In this document: positions 36,301-45,009 of the stretch, one piece after another
Position numbering within the stretch: the stretch's first letter is position 1
Layout of the letters: every line of letters starts with the position of its first letter
NCBI GenBank assembly: GCA_025084515.1
Contig: JAJAGP010001694.1
Coordinates: 1 to 64,000 of the forward strand
From: Ancistrus triradiatus
Lineage: Eukaryota; Chordata; Actinopteri; Siluriformes; Loricariidae
Direction: 5' to 3'
Length of the DNA stretch: 64,000 nt
Made by a program: the position numbers and the translations under genes
The notes under the pieces: generated by a model
The model's input: the letters and a program-made list of their open reading frames with translations, nothing else
What the model was told of the DNA's origin: nothing
The model's database searches: none

Positions 36301-39300
36301 CTTATCTTGGTTGCAGGCGACAGTCTGAAACCTAACCTGTTATTCACTGGCCACAAGGCGCCAGTCCATCGCAGGTCCATAACTGCACCACCCCACCTTC
36401 ATGTTGCAATTCCCACCTGGGGTCTGAACCCAGGACCCCAGGAACTGCCATTACCATCAGTTTATACATACACATAACCATAAAGTCATGAGAAAGTATC
36501 TAACAGTTTGTCACTTACCTTTAGATCGAAGTGAGCGATCTGCTTGCTGTGCATGAACCTGACCCCCTTCAGAATCTGCTTCAGAAACTCAATGGCCTCA
36601 TTCTCTGTTAGGTTCTCCTTCTCAGCGATGAAGTCAAAAAGCTCTCCTCCAAGCATCCTAAAGTACAGAATAAGTAAACCATGATGTCACTTTCTACAGA
36701 AGAGAAAATTAATCATTCCAACCATGACAGAGCTAAAGATTTTTAAACAAAAATTTTAAACAAGTAATTACAAACAACAAAATAAAAAATACTTTATTGA
36801 TTGTTGTTGTTATCCACCCTAACAGCTTCTGTAGCTGTAAAGGTCCTGTAGAGATCAGAGCCAGGTTCAGGATATAGCAGTACTGACTAGGTTCAAATCC
36901 TGGGCTGGGTTTGCAACATGAAAGTTGAGTGGTGTGGTTATGATGGACAGGCATCCCATCCTGTGAGCACTTTTGCCTGCACCCAGTAACTTCTAACATC
37001 AGCCTGGACCCAATAACACCATGACCCTGTCCTGTCGGTTTTGGTTTCCTCGTTTTCTCTCCTTAGTCCTGTTTTCCAGTCTCTTTGATCTCCCTCTTTC
37101 CATCTCTGTCCTGTCAAATCCTTTTCTGAGACTGTGTGACAACTTTGCAGCTCTGCACTTATCCCTGGACCTGGCAGGCACCCTGCTCATCTCACCAGCA
37201 GACCCTGATTATTTCATCCACCTGCAGGACATTCTGCTTGATGGATTCTCTACTATGTCTATTAATCGCTTTGTGGTTTTGTCCAGGGATCTCCCTGACC
37301 TGCATCCGTGCTGAACCTGCTGGCCCACTCATCAGCCCCCTGGCTGCCATGGTCTCTCTCCCCCACACACTTGAACTCTGTTAAATAAATATCTGTTGCC
37401 CCCTTAACTCTGTTGTTCCTTGTTGGCTTTGCATGCCAGAGTTGGGTCTGTGCCAAAAACAGGTGGGTTTGGATCCCTGTTGAAGTCAAACCTCAGCACA
37501 GAATTCAGCTTCTAAATATTTAGGCACTCAAACTGTACACTCCGATGTCTGAAATAAATTGAGTAAAATCTGAAATAAATCAAATAAATCTCATATAAAA
37601 GTTCACACTCAGGGGACTCAAGTCAATTGCTTTGACATGATTTTGGGCAGCCAGGTGACACAGCAAGTACCAAAGCTCCAGAGACCTGTCTGTGTGTATG
37701 TTTGGTATGTTATCCATGTTCTGTTCTTCCTTTTTCCTCCCAAAAAAGGATGTGTGTGCACACAATATAACTCTGTAACAGAGTTATATCCAAAAATGGA
37801 TAACAAGCTCATAGTAGTGTCCCTAGTCCACCATCAGTAATGTGGGATTTATGGAGACTATCTAGTGGACTGTAAACACAAGTAGCACTCAAAACACAGC
37901 TGAAACCTGTAACGCTTCCTTCTCATCATGTCAGCAAACAAACCCTTAAACATGGCTCTTAAACCACCGAGTGCCTGAAACTTTGAATTATGATCTGACC
38001 GGAACTGATTTATGATTAAAAAGCACGGTGCTCGGCAATGTGTTTTATACCGGCACGAATCGGTTTACGAATCTGGCTGAAGCTGATCACGCGCTAAAAC
38101 CGGCCGAATCTCTGTTTTATATATTTAAATATGAAGGGCTTTATTACTATAAAGCTTTATTCACCCACAGGATTACACAAAACCAGAATGCATGAAACAG
38201 TTGCCGAATGTAAACAGATTTTATTTATGTTGTGTTCTTTAATCTGGCTTGACTGTTTCTAGGCTGTATGTTATGCTACCTGGCTGGCTTTACCCAGCAT
38301 GCTGTTCGGTGATGTAATTCTACTCAGAGCTCAGCAGCGCTCGTAGCGGTGAAATATATTATATAATCTGCTGCCTATTTGTTAGAGCTGTGTTTCTGCT
38401 ATGCATCGGCATGGGGGTATATGAAAAAAGCATATCGTACGGGAATTTAACACCGGTGACCCACCCAGCCCTACTCCATAATTAAAGAATAATGTCAAGT
38501 TCATCACATCTTACCTTCCATTAAGTACGCTACTTGTGAATAACCTGGGCGTTTAGCTTCCATAGGAAATGTATTATAATGCCATTTGCAGAGCCAACAG
38601 ACTCACAACAGACTCAATATCTGAAGAAAAATACCTGCAAGTTAAAATAAGAATCCGTCCTCTCCCACACCACACTAACGTTCCTCTGAGATTTCCCAAA
38701 AGAATCCCCAATGTCCCTGGGAGAACAGGTTAAATTTACATTGTCGTGCTAGATATAAAAAAAATGTATCTTCCATAAGAACATCGACACTGTTCAAACA
38801 CATGCAACATTTTCCTGACCTACAGATGCTAACTACAATGTTTCTTCTTCTGTACGCTGAGGCCATCACATGCACACAGGAGCTGCAGATAATCCAATAA
38901 CTTATCTCCCCGACGGGCCACTTGCCTTCTTCCTCTCGCTGTCTCCTCTTCTGCCTTTCTTCGCGTTGCAACACATCTGCACTGTCTCGCTTTGTGATTT
39001 ATCTCTTCCACTTTTCTCTGCTGCGCCCGCCGTCCCGGGGCGCGATCCGGCGTCCGAAAGGTGCGCCGCCAGAACCAGGAGGTTGGATGAATGTGGGTAG
39101 ATAGTTGATGTGTGAATGGTAGTTGTGTGTGGTGTGTGTGTGTGCTGTGTGTAGTGAGAGAGAGAGAGCGAGGAGGAGGTGAACGAACCCCTGTAGATGA
39201 AAGTGCTTCAGTGGAAAATTCGAGGTATTCCTCACAACTGTCACCCCCCACCTTATCCTTCCCTCTCCAGTTCTAATCTATCCTCCTTCCTCCATTCTAA

Positions 39301-42300
39301 TCTGCTGTATAGTCTGACTGAAAGAGGAAACAAATTTAAAATACAATGTTCGTCTTCAAATTCAATTCTCCGACCACAGAATTTCCCAACTGTTTTTTGC
39401 TTTTCTCGGAACAGATGTCTTCCTGGCAAAATATAGTCTTTTTGTTAAGAAGCTCTAGTCTTTTTTCCAGAACCTGTTATACAATTTACAAACCAAACAA
39501 TTCCCCCCCTGTTTAAACTGACTTTTTTCCTTTTTTCTAGCCTCCCCTTGCCCTCTCTTCTCCTGCCTCTCCCCTTCCTCCTTACTTCTCCGTCCTCCCT
39601 GGAGGTTCTAACGACTAACTATCAGTTACAGGGGGGGTTTAGTAAAAGTATTTTTAAAAAAAAGCTAACTGTGAGTGATTTATTACTGTTTTTTCAAATA
39701 AATGTTAAAAGCATAACACTGAGTATCATTTAGGCATCATAATGTGTTTTGTTTAGTACACCCCATGTGCTTCACCTTTCCTGTTCTCCCGTCCTGTTGT
39801 CCCTCCTTTCCCGTGCTTTTTTCTTTTCTCGCTGCCCGCTTTCCCCCCTTTTTTCCACTCCTCCGCCCTGTTCCCTGAGTCCGAAATGATCCCCCTATCC
39901 GCTCCACTATTCCGCCCGGTATGCGGCTCTGCAGAGCGGAAGACCTAGTCGCCCGTCCCCCTCGGCCTTTATGTCCCTGAAGCCCTATTACCCATGGCCT
40001 GGTTTGATTCTCCCGGGGTGTCCCGTGTACCTCTTCTCTCCCGCGAGCCACCCCCGTCGGTCCTCTCCCCGCTCAAGGCGCGTTCGAACTCGTATTTCCT
40101 GCCCCCTCCTACCGCCCCTCTTCTATCAGTCCGCGAGGCATCTCGATGGGCGTGCGTGCCCCTCGTTCCCCAGGGAGAACCCCTAACTCCCCCCACGCCG
40201 TACTCCCTCACTCTAGCTGCCCAGAGGTCATTCATCGTGCTCCCCGCTCGGGATGCATCACGGATAGGTGGGAAGTGAGGCGGCTTAAGACTTATTCACG
40301 TTGGGAAGTCGTTGATCGCGCGGGGAGTGGCTGGCGCCTCTTCTCGATGCCGCACCCACCCAGCAGCTACGTAGCCACCGGCCGATGCCCAGAAACAGCC
40401 CACTCTCCCCCGTGGTCCTCTCAGGCGGGGGTACACCCATTTCTTATTTTCTCCCTATGTCTGATCCAAAAATCTGTCTGCTATCCTCCAGTCTCCGCCC
40501 TTCCCCCTATACACTTCAGCGCGCGCCAAATATCCAACTCCACTCCGTTCCCCATATACCCGATCATCCAGTCCCGCGGACACTCTCAACAGCGACCACC
40601 CGCAGCCTTAACCCCCTCCCCCGGCGAGCACCTCGACCGACCGGCGCCGGGCTACTCTACCGAGTAGTCCCACCTAGAGGCGCCCCGGCGCCTGCCTCCG
40701 TCTGCTGAGTACGATGAACCACGCGCCCCCCGGTCCGGTGACTCCCGGATGCTCCGCATCTCCTCCCTACCCCCCCCTCAGCCCACAGCTGACATCCTTT
40801 TGACGGAAGCAGCGACGGACCAACGGCGCCCCCTGGATACGATACAGCAACCAGACAGGATCCGGCGGCAATGCCGAGGCTCCGGGGCGTCTTCACCCTC
40901 GGCCTTCCCCCAACGCACGCGGTTGGAATACTGGATGGGATCGGTGTTGGACGTTTAGGGAGGGCGTAAAACCTACGCTCCCAATCCCTCGTCACCCATC
41001 CCCTCTTCCTTCTCCAGGCCCTGCTGTCCTGGCTAACCGCCTCCTCTCCCTCTCCCCGTGCCGTGGCGCCCCCTCCTTCCCCACGACGCCCACGGGGCCC
41101 ACATCTACCTCGGAGACCAGATCCGTCAGGTTCCCTGGAGCGTCGATTTTTGTCATGTGGATTTTCTGGTTATTTGGATTGCCCGTCCTAACCGATCCTA
41201 CACGACCTCTCTCAAGTCAGTGCGCACCTTGATCGTACTGGGTCATGCGGGTTTGACGCCATCATTTCTTTTAGTCCTCTCAATCCCCTCAGCAGAACCC
41301 TCCCTGGCTTCCCAGCCGATCCTGGACGCTCGGGGTAACTCCCCTCTATCCCCTTTTCTCCCTCCCTTCTACCTGTGCTGTCTACCTCACCCCTCCGCCT
41401 TAGCTCCTTTGACACTCCCTCCTGCCCCTTAAGCCGATGAAAGTTAGCTAACCCTGAGGATCTGCTCCGGTGACCCGCTCGGCCAGACAGTTCTTCTGGG
41501 GGGATTCAATGGAAGTTTCCTGATTCCAATTAGTCCTCGTCGTGCCGCCGGACACGGAGAAGCCTTGCTTTCGCCTACCGTCGCCGGCTCGCGTCACAGA
41601 CCACCCTCATCTTTTTCGCGCTTCACGACTCACAGTGTGGTGTCTGCGTCGGCTCTCTCCCTAGTCCCCGCTTTACTCCTTCTTTCATTGATCCGAATCT
41701 ACGCCGGACTGACTCGTCGCGTGTTTGCACGTACGCTCTTGTCATCTTTCGCCTTCTCCCATTCCGTAGTAATGTCATATTCATCCTGGAACCTGTCTCG
41801 TGCGTCTTCGCCTCCAGCCGTGACTACCCCTCGCGGGCTTAGCAACTCCCTTTCTACTTTCTCCGTCTCCCATATACTCCCTCTCACGCTTCGTGCCCCT
41901 CTCTCCCCCGTTGCTTCTCTCGCTTCCCCCGCCTTCACCTTTACCTCTCATATGTTCATCTCCTGTCCTCTCTCGTCTGTCCCCATTTATCACCTCTTTG
42001 CTTCCATGTCCTCTTCTCATTGGAGGGGGTCCTCTCCACCAAATCTTCTCCCATCTCCACCTCTCCCTCCTCCCCTCATTCCACTACTCTCTTTCTTCTT
42101 TCTTCTTTTTTACTTTTTCTCTTTTCTTTTCCCTCTTTCCTTGTTTTCCTGATTTTTTGTTTCCTCTCCTCCCCGCCCCCCACGCCGCTTCTTCCGTTGC
42201 ACCCCCCTGTCGTCGACTCTCCTCCTTCGCTCTTCCCAATTGCGTGCCCCTCCTCTCACTCCCCCCCGCACTATGCCCCCTATCCCACTTTCTGTTTCCC

Positions 42301-42880
42301 TCGGCTCCCTCCCCCTTTCCCCCGCTCCCTCGCCCTCGCCTCCTACACCTCTCCCCTTTCGCCATCTCCTCTGTACCCCGCCGTCCCCTTCCCTGACTCT
42401 TCCGTGCGCTACCTCCTCCTTCTCTAAATTCCCGCCCCTGTAAGCTTTTTCCCTTAGGTCCACGCACGATAGCCCCCCGCCATTAACCCTCGCAGCTGAA
42501 ATCGAGATCACGACAGACCCAAGCAGAGGAAAAACTTCCTGCCCAGAGGTGCCATAGCAACGTTCCTTCACTCTCGTCACCTGCCCAAGTGCCCCTGAAG
42601 AGAAATATGACAGTTACTCTACAGAGAAGTACATACAGTCCTACAGAAATGTGGTAGGTGTTAAAGCAGATCTCAGAACATACAATATCTCCCACTTATC
42701 TTTCTTTCGAACGAAAACTCCCTAAACAATGTTTTATGTGGACATCACCCTCAGGAATAACAGAGAACTCAAAGTCCAAGGGTTGTTGGTTTAGGTTGGA
42801 ACAAAAAATGCATCTCACCTGCCCAGTACCCCTCCAATCTCATAGAAATCCTCCACATTCTGCAGCTTGAACTGATCCAT
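27249..42880 (-). CDS. dapk2: DAPK2-like death-associated protein kinase (Ser/Thr)
   Basis: A calcium/calmodulin-regulated kinase of the death-associated family, which acts in apoptosis, autophagy and myosin light-chain phosphorylation. Coding exons: 42819-42880, a disrupted one at about 42488-42581, then 36519-36657, 34631-34760, 32000-32050, 31877-31904, 30977-31133, 30851-30896, 29508-29597, 27639-27722 and 27249-27329. Visible motifs: IAHFDLK plus PENIM (catalytic loop, with the HFD form typical of DAPKs), KIIDFGLAQ (DFG), GTPQYI and APE. Then HPWIK at the end of the kinase fold and a Lys/Arg-rich calmodulin-binding segment. The tail LRSCESDQED with final RRRLSSNS fits DAPK2, so DAPK2 is preferred over DAPK1 and DAPK3. 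It lacks the ankyrin repeats and death domain of DAPK1. Indels interrupt at least four exons, so the reference frame does not read through. The N-lobe is mostly missing. It may be a live gene in a noisy assembly or a pseudogene. Confidence 0.85.
27639..27722 (-). CDS. dapk2: dapk2-like exon: calmodulin-binding segment, part 2
   Basis: An 84-base exon, acceptor TTGTGTTTAG, donor CTG/GTGAGG. It reads MTYNMVWACNRLSRLHLLC, then KTSKEDEQL. The hydrophobic-basic pattern continues the calmodulin-binding helix as in DAPK2. Frame intact. Confidence 0.92.
27800..28620. repeat. Mobile-element fragments in a dapk2 intron
   Basis: Contains a C run and AC/TA microsatellite at 27871-27941. It also holds a copy of the 927-1012 repeat (28085-28160), an element end TCTGATTTGGGGTTGTA (28341-28362), and a fragment (28380-28620) of the transposon seen at 11528-12376. 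Confidence 0.6.
28628..29165 (+). mobile_element. Internally deleted Tc1/mariner transposon
   Basis: Inverted ends CAGTGGAGGAAATAATTATT and its complement lie beside TA at both ends. Inside, the plus strand keeps only a transposase C-terminus: RRSA-type text near 28840, then TKIPADMCANLVINYKKLL. It lies in an intron of the dapk2-like gene. Confidence 0.85.
29508..29597 (-). CDS. dapk2: dapk2-like exon: calmodulin-binding segment, part 1
   Basis: A 90-base exon, acceptor CTTGTCAG, donor AAG/GTTAGT. It reads PLTRKQAANRSRSS, then INMKSFKKFNARRKWK. This basic amphipathic segment corresponds to the autoinhibitory, calmodulin-binding helix of DAPK1/2. The RSRSS serines sit where the regulatory autophosphorylation site lies in relatives. 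Confidence 0.93.
29829..30517 (+). mobile_element. Internally deleted Tc1 transposon (CAGTGGGGC family)
   Basis: Inverted ends begin CAGTGGGGCAAAAAAGTATT and end with GCCCCGCTG, flanked by TA. The remaining interior matches the late catalytic domain of the family (KVRVGPKHHCSRGDLHG, then VANLVKTYRK). It lies in the intron between the exons at 30851 and 29597. Confidence 0.88.
30851..30896 (-). CDS. dapk2: dapk2-like exon: end of the kinase fold
   Basis: A 46-base exon, acceptor TTCTCTACAG, donor AAG/GTACAG. With AG from the exon before it reads SERMTADECLLHPWIK. The arginine and the HPW motif are the standard C-lobe end of CAMK-group kinases. Confidence 0.92.
30977..31133 (-). CDS. dapk2: dapk2-like exon: C-lobe (three indels)
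   Basis: A 157-base exon, acceptor CTGGTTTAG, donor CAGAG/GTAAGA. Pieces read LSGLYSPFQG, then DEETLRNIVDMKYDFDDHYF and SQTSEIAKDF. Indels: one extra A at the T run 31098-31101 (plus strand), one extra A near 31004, and one missing A near 30986. The last two cancel, so the hidden frame reads IQNLLVK followed by DQ. The tyrosine in GLYSP is one extra codon compared with relatives. Confidence 0.85.
31877..31904 (-). CDS. dapk2: dapk2-like micro-exon (one-base insertion)
   Basis: A 28-base exon, acceptor TTTTTACAG, donor TTCT/GTAAGT. Without one extra base in its CC pair it reads SVGVITYIL, the alpha-F helix found as a 27-30 base micro-exon in this kinase family. The +1 here together with the +2 in the exon before restores the downstream frame. 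Confidence 0.8.
32000..32050 (-). CDS. dapk2: dapk2-like exon: APE motif (two-base insertion)
   Basis: A 51-base exon after the acceptor CTTCTCTCAG. It reads (A)PEVVNYEALSVA, then the frame is shifted by two extra bases in the GGGG run at 32011-32014. Removing two restores the TDMW motif expected of the family at the exon end. Splice sites are intact. Confidence 0.85.
32380..33108 (-). repeat. AAGTCAGATTTATTTAT-type element, long copy, inverted
   Basis: On the minus strand it starts AAGTCAAGTCAGATTTATTT. It shares ordered blocks (CAATGGAGCATTGTCTTC, GGGCGACAGTGGCAAGGAAA, GCGGCGTAG, AACGTCTCTC-like) with 51334-52276. No coding region is recognised. It is a non-autonomous dispersed element of unsettled class. 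Confidence 0.7.
33109..34625. other. Intron of dapk2-like gene; nothing recognised
   Basis: AT-rich intronic sequence with weakly repeat-like text at 33200-33390. No exon or transposon end seen. Confidence 0.45.
34631..34760 (-). CDS. dapk2: dapk2-like exon: DFG and activation segment
   Basis: A 130-base exon from the acceptor TTTTCAATCCAG to the donor ATAG/GTGAGA. It reads PENIMLSDNNAEHPEIKIID, then FGLAQRFTPGEEYK and SLSGTPQYI. It contains the magnesium-binding DFG and the start of the activation loop. The last base joins the next exon to give the alanine of APE. Frame intact. Confidence 0.95.
34840..34953. repeat. 50-bp tandem duplication in an intron
   Basis: The unit starting TGACCTCCAGGCAGAGGGAG and ending ACACCCCAGACAT occurs at 34840-34889 and 34890-34939, and a third partial unit starts at 34940. 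The copies differ by only a few bases, so the duplication is recent. Open frames across it are repeats, not genes. Confidence 0.9.
35026..35683 (-). mobile_element. Tc1/mariner remnant with long inverted arms
   Basis: Ends CACTGCCCGGCCACAAAAAA and the matching AAAAAAAAAGGTCACCACC-type right end are flanked by TA. Between them the minus strand keeps SFSHMDWPPQNPDLNPIENL with WDVLEETL. This is the final part of a DDE transposase, with the Asp-Leu-Asn-Pro-Ile-Glu motif holding the last catalytic acid. The region 35105-35250 is repeated in inverted form at 35470-35600. Confidence 0.85.
35690..36272. mobile_element. Chimeric repeat with Tc1 N-terminal fragment
   Basis: 35690-36050 is a dispersed repeat with CAGCTCTGGGGAGGAAGCTG. 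From 36055 the minus strand carries NITEIMGHSKELTELECGTV, the start of the transposase of the family at 12850-13651. The segment ends with TTGTCCATATAGTGTA, the inverse of TACACTATATGGACAAAC at 34991. So 34991-36272 may be one composite element. Confidence 0.6.
36280..36450. repeat. Dispersed repeat fragment
   Basis: Includes CCAGTCCATCGCAGG, the terminal part of a common fish repeat, as at 7115. No coding signal. Confidence 0.4.
36519..36657 (-). CDS. dapk2: dapk2-like exon: hinge to catalytic loop
   Basis: A 139-base exon, acceptor TACTTTAG, donor AAG/GTAAGT. It reads MLGGELFDFIAEKENLTENE and ends KQIAHFDLK. GGELFDF is the hinge to alpha-D region, and HFDLK contains the catalytic aspartate and lysine. 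Intact frame, no indel seen. Confidence 0.95.
36700..39480. other. Intron with dispersed repeats
   Basis: 36840-36980 has a SINE-like segment with GGTTCAAATCCTGGGC. 37010-37400 is a dispersed sequence ending in TTAAATAAATATCTG, possibly the 3' end of a retroelement. The expected kinase exon for the alpha-C helix and beta-4/5 was searched for here on the minus strand and not found. Weak hits near 38800 and 38950 were rejected. Confidence 0.45.
39500..42470. other. GC-rich, pyrimidine-skewed block of unknown origin
   Basis: About 3 kb whose base composition breaks sharply from its neighbours. It is GC-rich, and C and T dominate the plus strand. From 41940 to 42460 it is almost all pyrimidine. 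Both strands show many overlapping open frames of Pro/Ser/Leu-rich or Arg/Gly/Glu-rich text, as skewed composition alone would give. None shows a recognised domain, terminal repeats or splice pattern. It sits in the dapk2-like gene exactly where the second coding exon loses homology. Confidence 0.6.
42488..42581 (-). pseudogene. dapk2: Disrupted second coding exon of the dapk2-like gene
   Basis: The acceptor TTTCTCTTCAG at 42582-42592 is followed by sequence that, read across several frames, resembles the glycine loop and beta-2/3 strands of DAPKs (GQV then RVKERCYGTS then a GKF-like piece). At least two single-base losses are needed to keep one frame. Homology fades at about 42527, and the part for the alpha-C helix was not found before the GC-rich block. 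Either real decay or poor consensus. Confidence 0.4.
42819..42880 (-). CDS. dapk2: dapk2-like first coding exon
   Basis: The minus strand reads ATG with context GTGCCATGG (good Kozak), then MDQFKLQNVEDFYEIGGVLG, ending at the donor GGCAG/GTGAGA in phase 2. The VEDFYEIG pattern matches the start of DAPK kinases, where the next residues form the glycine-rich loop. An in-frame extension upstream is not needed. Confidence 0.85.
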
Positions 42881-42943
42881 GGCACATTCACCTTCTGTCC
42901 ACTCTCTGCAGGCTGAGAAGTGCTAGTGCTGCATCCTTTATAA

Positions 42944-42945
<2 letters not shown>

Positions 42946-42995
<50 letters not shown>
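42946..42995. repeat. AC dinucleotide microsatellite
   Basis: About 25 AC units just upstream (gene sense) of the exon with the start codon. Confidence 0.97.
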
Positions 42996-42998
<3 letters not shown>

Positions 42999-43324
42999 AA
43001 TCATGGGATGCCATGTTAAGTGGGTGAGAAAAAAATTATGGCCTGGTAACATCAATCATTAGATCATTATATGAACTGTGAGAGACTGAAGCTAATTCAG
43101 TGCTATTGCTGCTCTCTGTTTCTAGGAGTGGATGTCCTTCCAATATCGCACCAAGAGCACAGAACAAACAAGAAGGGGGGAATGGCAAACAAGCTGCAGA
43201 AACTGTTTAATGACCTTTCATTAACTGAATGTGGTCTTATAGTTAATGAAAGATCATATGTGATCAAAAGATTAAATAGATATTCTACAATACGTCTTTG
43301 AGCAGATGAGCAAGGACTTTACAA

Positions 43325-44827
43325 CGTCTGATTTCACAACTCATATTTGTGGAGTGTATCATGGCACAACCAATAGTGACTACTGAGAACGTCACAAAAA
43401 GAGTTGTTGATGCTCATCAGGCTGGAAAAGGTTACAAACCATATCTAAAGACTTTGAACTCCACCAGCTCCAACTCCAAAGTCAGAGATTGTGTACAAAT
43501 GCAGGAAATTCAGCTTCTTCAGGAGTGGTCAGCCAACAAATATACAGAGTCCCAAAGCTTTAGAAATGGCTTTATAACCCTTTCCAGACTGATAGATCTC
43601 AATTACTTTCTTTCTCAATTGTTTCTGAATTTATTTGGATCTCGGTATGATGTCTAGCGTTTAAGGATCTTTTGGTGTCCTTCACTTTGTCAGGCAGGTC
43701 CTATTTAAGTGATGTCCTGACTGAGAACAGGTGTGGCAATAATCATGCCTGGTTGTCGCTAAAGACAGTGAACTCAGGTGTGATAAACCAGAATTAAGTT
43801 ATGTTTTAACAAGGGGGGCAATCACTTTCACACAGGGTTATGTAGGTTTGGATTTTTTTTCTCCCTTAATAATAAACACCTTCATTTCAAAACTGCATTT
43901 TGTGTTTATTTGTATTGTCTTTGACTGATATTTAAATTGGTTTGATGTTCCGAAAAAAATAGGAAATGAGGAAGGGGGCAAACACTTTTTCACACCACTG
44001 TAACTACAAAGATCACTCTGCGAGTTTACAAACAAACCCGGGGTACCTTCTCAGCAACTAAGGCCCTCCCTCTCACATTGGCTCATGAGTTCTCATTGGT
44101 TCATAGGTGTTCAGGAAAACAGTGAACAACAATGGTGTGCATGGCAGGGTTGCAAGGAGAAAACCACTGCTCTCCAAAAAGAACACTGCGGTCCTTTGTG
44201 TGACACATGGATGTAGGAACAATGTTTTTGCAAAGATGAAACCTTTATTGGTTGAAATTAGAAGCATTATGTCTCGAGAAAGAAAAAAAAAACACTGCAT
44301 TCCAGTATAAGAACCTTATCACATCTGTGAAACATGGTGGTGGTAATGTCATGGGTTCAGCCTGCATGGCTGCACCTGGGTCAAAATGGCTTTCTGACAC
44401 TGATAGAACAATGAATTTTGATTGTACCAGCAAATTCTTAAAGAACCTGTCAGGACATCTGTCTGTTAATTGAATCTCAGGAGAACGTGTCATGCAACAA
44501 AACTGCAGTGGCCTAGCAGTTAAGAGGCTGGACTATGGACCAGAAGGTCCAGGGTTCAAACAGAGCAACTGTTAATGAAAATGTTTAGTTGCAGTTACTG
44601 TATATTGAAAGCAAATGTTCACATACTTTTGCAACTCACAGATAGGTATACTGGATCATTTTCTTCATCAAATAGCTACTTTTGTCCCTTTTGTTTAACA
44701 GTTCTCTGTATCTACTTTTAGCACTTGTGATGATGTTCTAGATCAAAATTATGCAAATAGAAATAGAATAATTCTACTATAAAAACAGAAAATTCGGATT
44801 TACAAACTTTCAAGCACCACTGTATAT
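43325..44827 (+). mobile_element. Tc1-like copy with a second Tc1 end nested in it
   Basis: From 43360 the plus strand reads TTENVTKRVVDAHQAGKGYK of the CAGTGGTGC-family transposase. At about 43640 this stops and an end of a different Tc1 family is entered, finishing near 43999 with CAAACACTTTTTCACACCAC. The first family then resumes (CTCCAAAAAGAACACTGCGG near 44172, GTGAAACATGGTGGTGGTAA near 44328). It ends at 44822 with CAAGCACCACTG and TA. Confidence 0.75.
44505..44570 (+). repeat. tRNA-derived SINE head fragment
   Basis: GTGGCCTAGCAGTTAAGAGG followed by GGTCCAGGGTTCAAAC has the A-box and B-box arrangement of a tRNA-derived SINE. It matches the heads of the copies at 47772-47968 and 56312-56510. 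The tail is missing. It sits in the Tc1 copy. Confidence 0.75.
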
Positions 44828-45009
44828 CATTGTGAGTGTCAGGTGAATGCACAAGGATAGAAAGATCTGGATTTGGAAATGGCTTAAATAGTTTTTTTTT
44901 TTTTAAAACAAAAAAGCCAACAGATTTGTTTTAGGATACTGAGGTTGGGGCTAGTTATAGCAAATCAAAATAGTGTGTCGGTGGAACATCTCCATAAAGA
45001 TAGATGAAT

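Noticed and set aside
38690..38960. Possible missing kinase exon on the minus strand (VFEQC-like and RRGDKLLDYL-like text)
   Set aside because: Similarity is short and needs frame changes. No acceptor-donor pair gives a compatible phase.
41565..42467. Long open frames on both strands of the GC-rich block (for example 41565-42152)
   Set aside because: Skewed pyrimidine composition removes stops by chance. The text is low-complexity and matches no domain.
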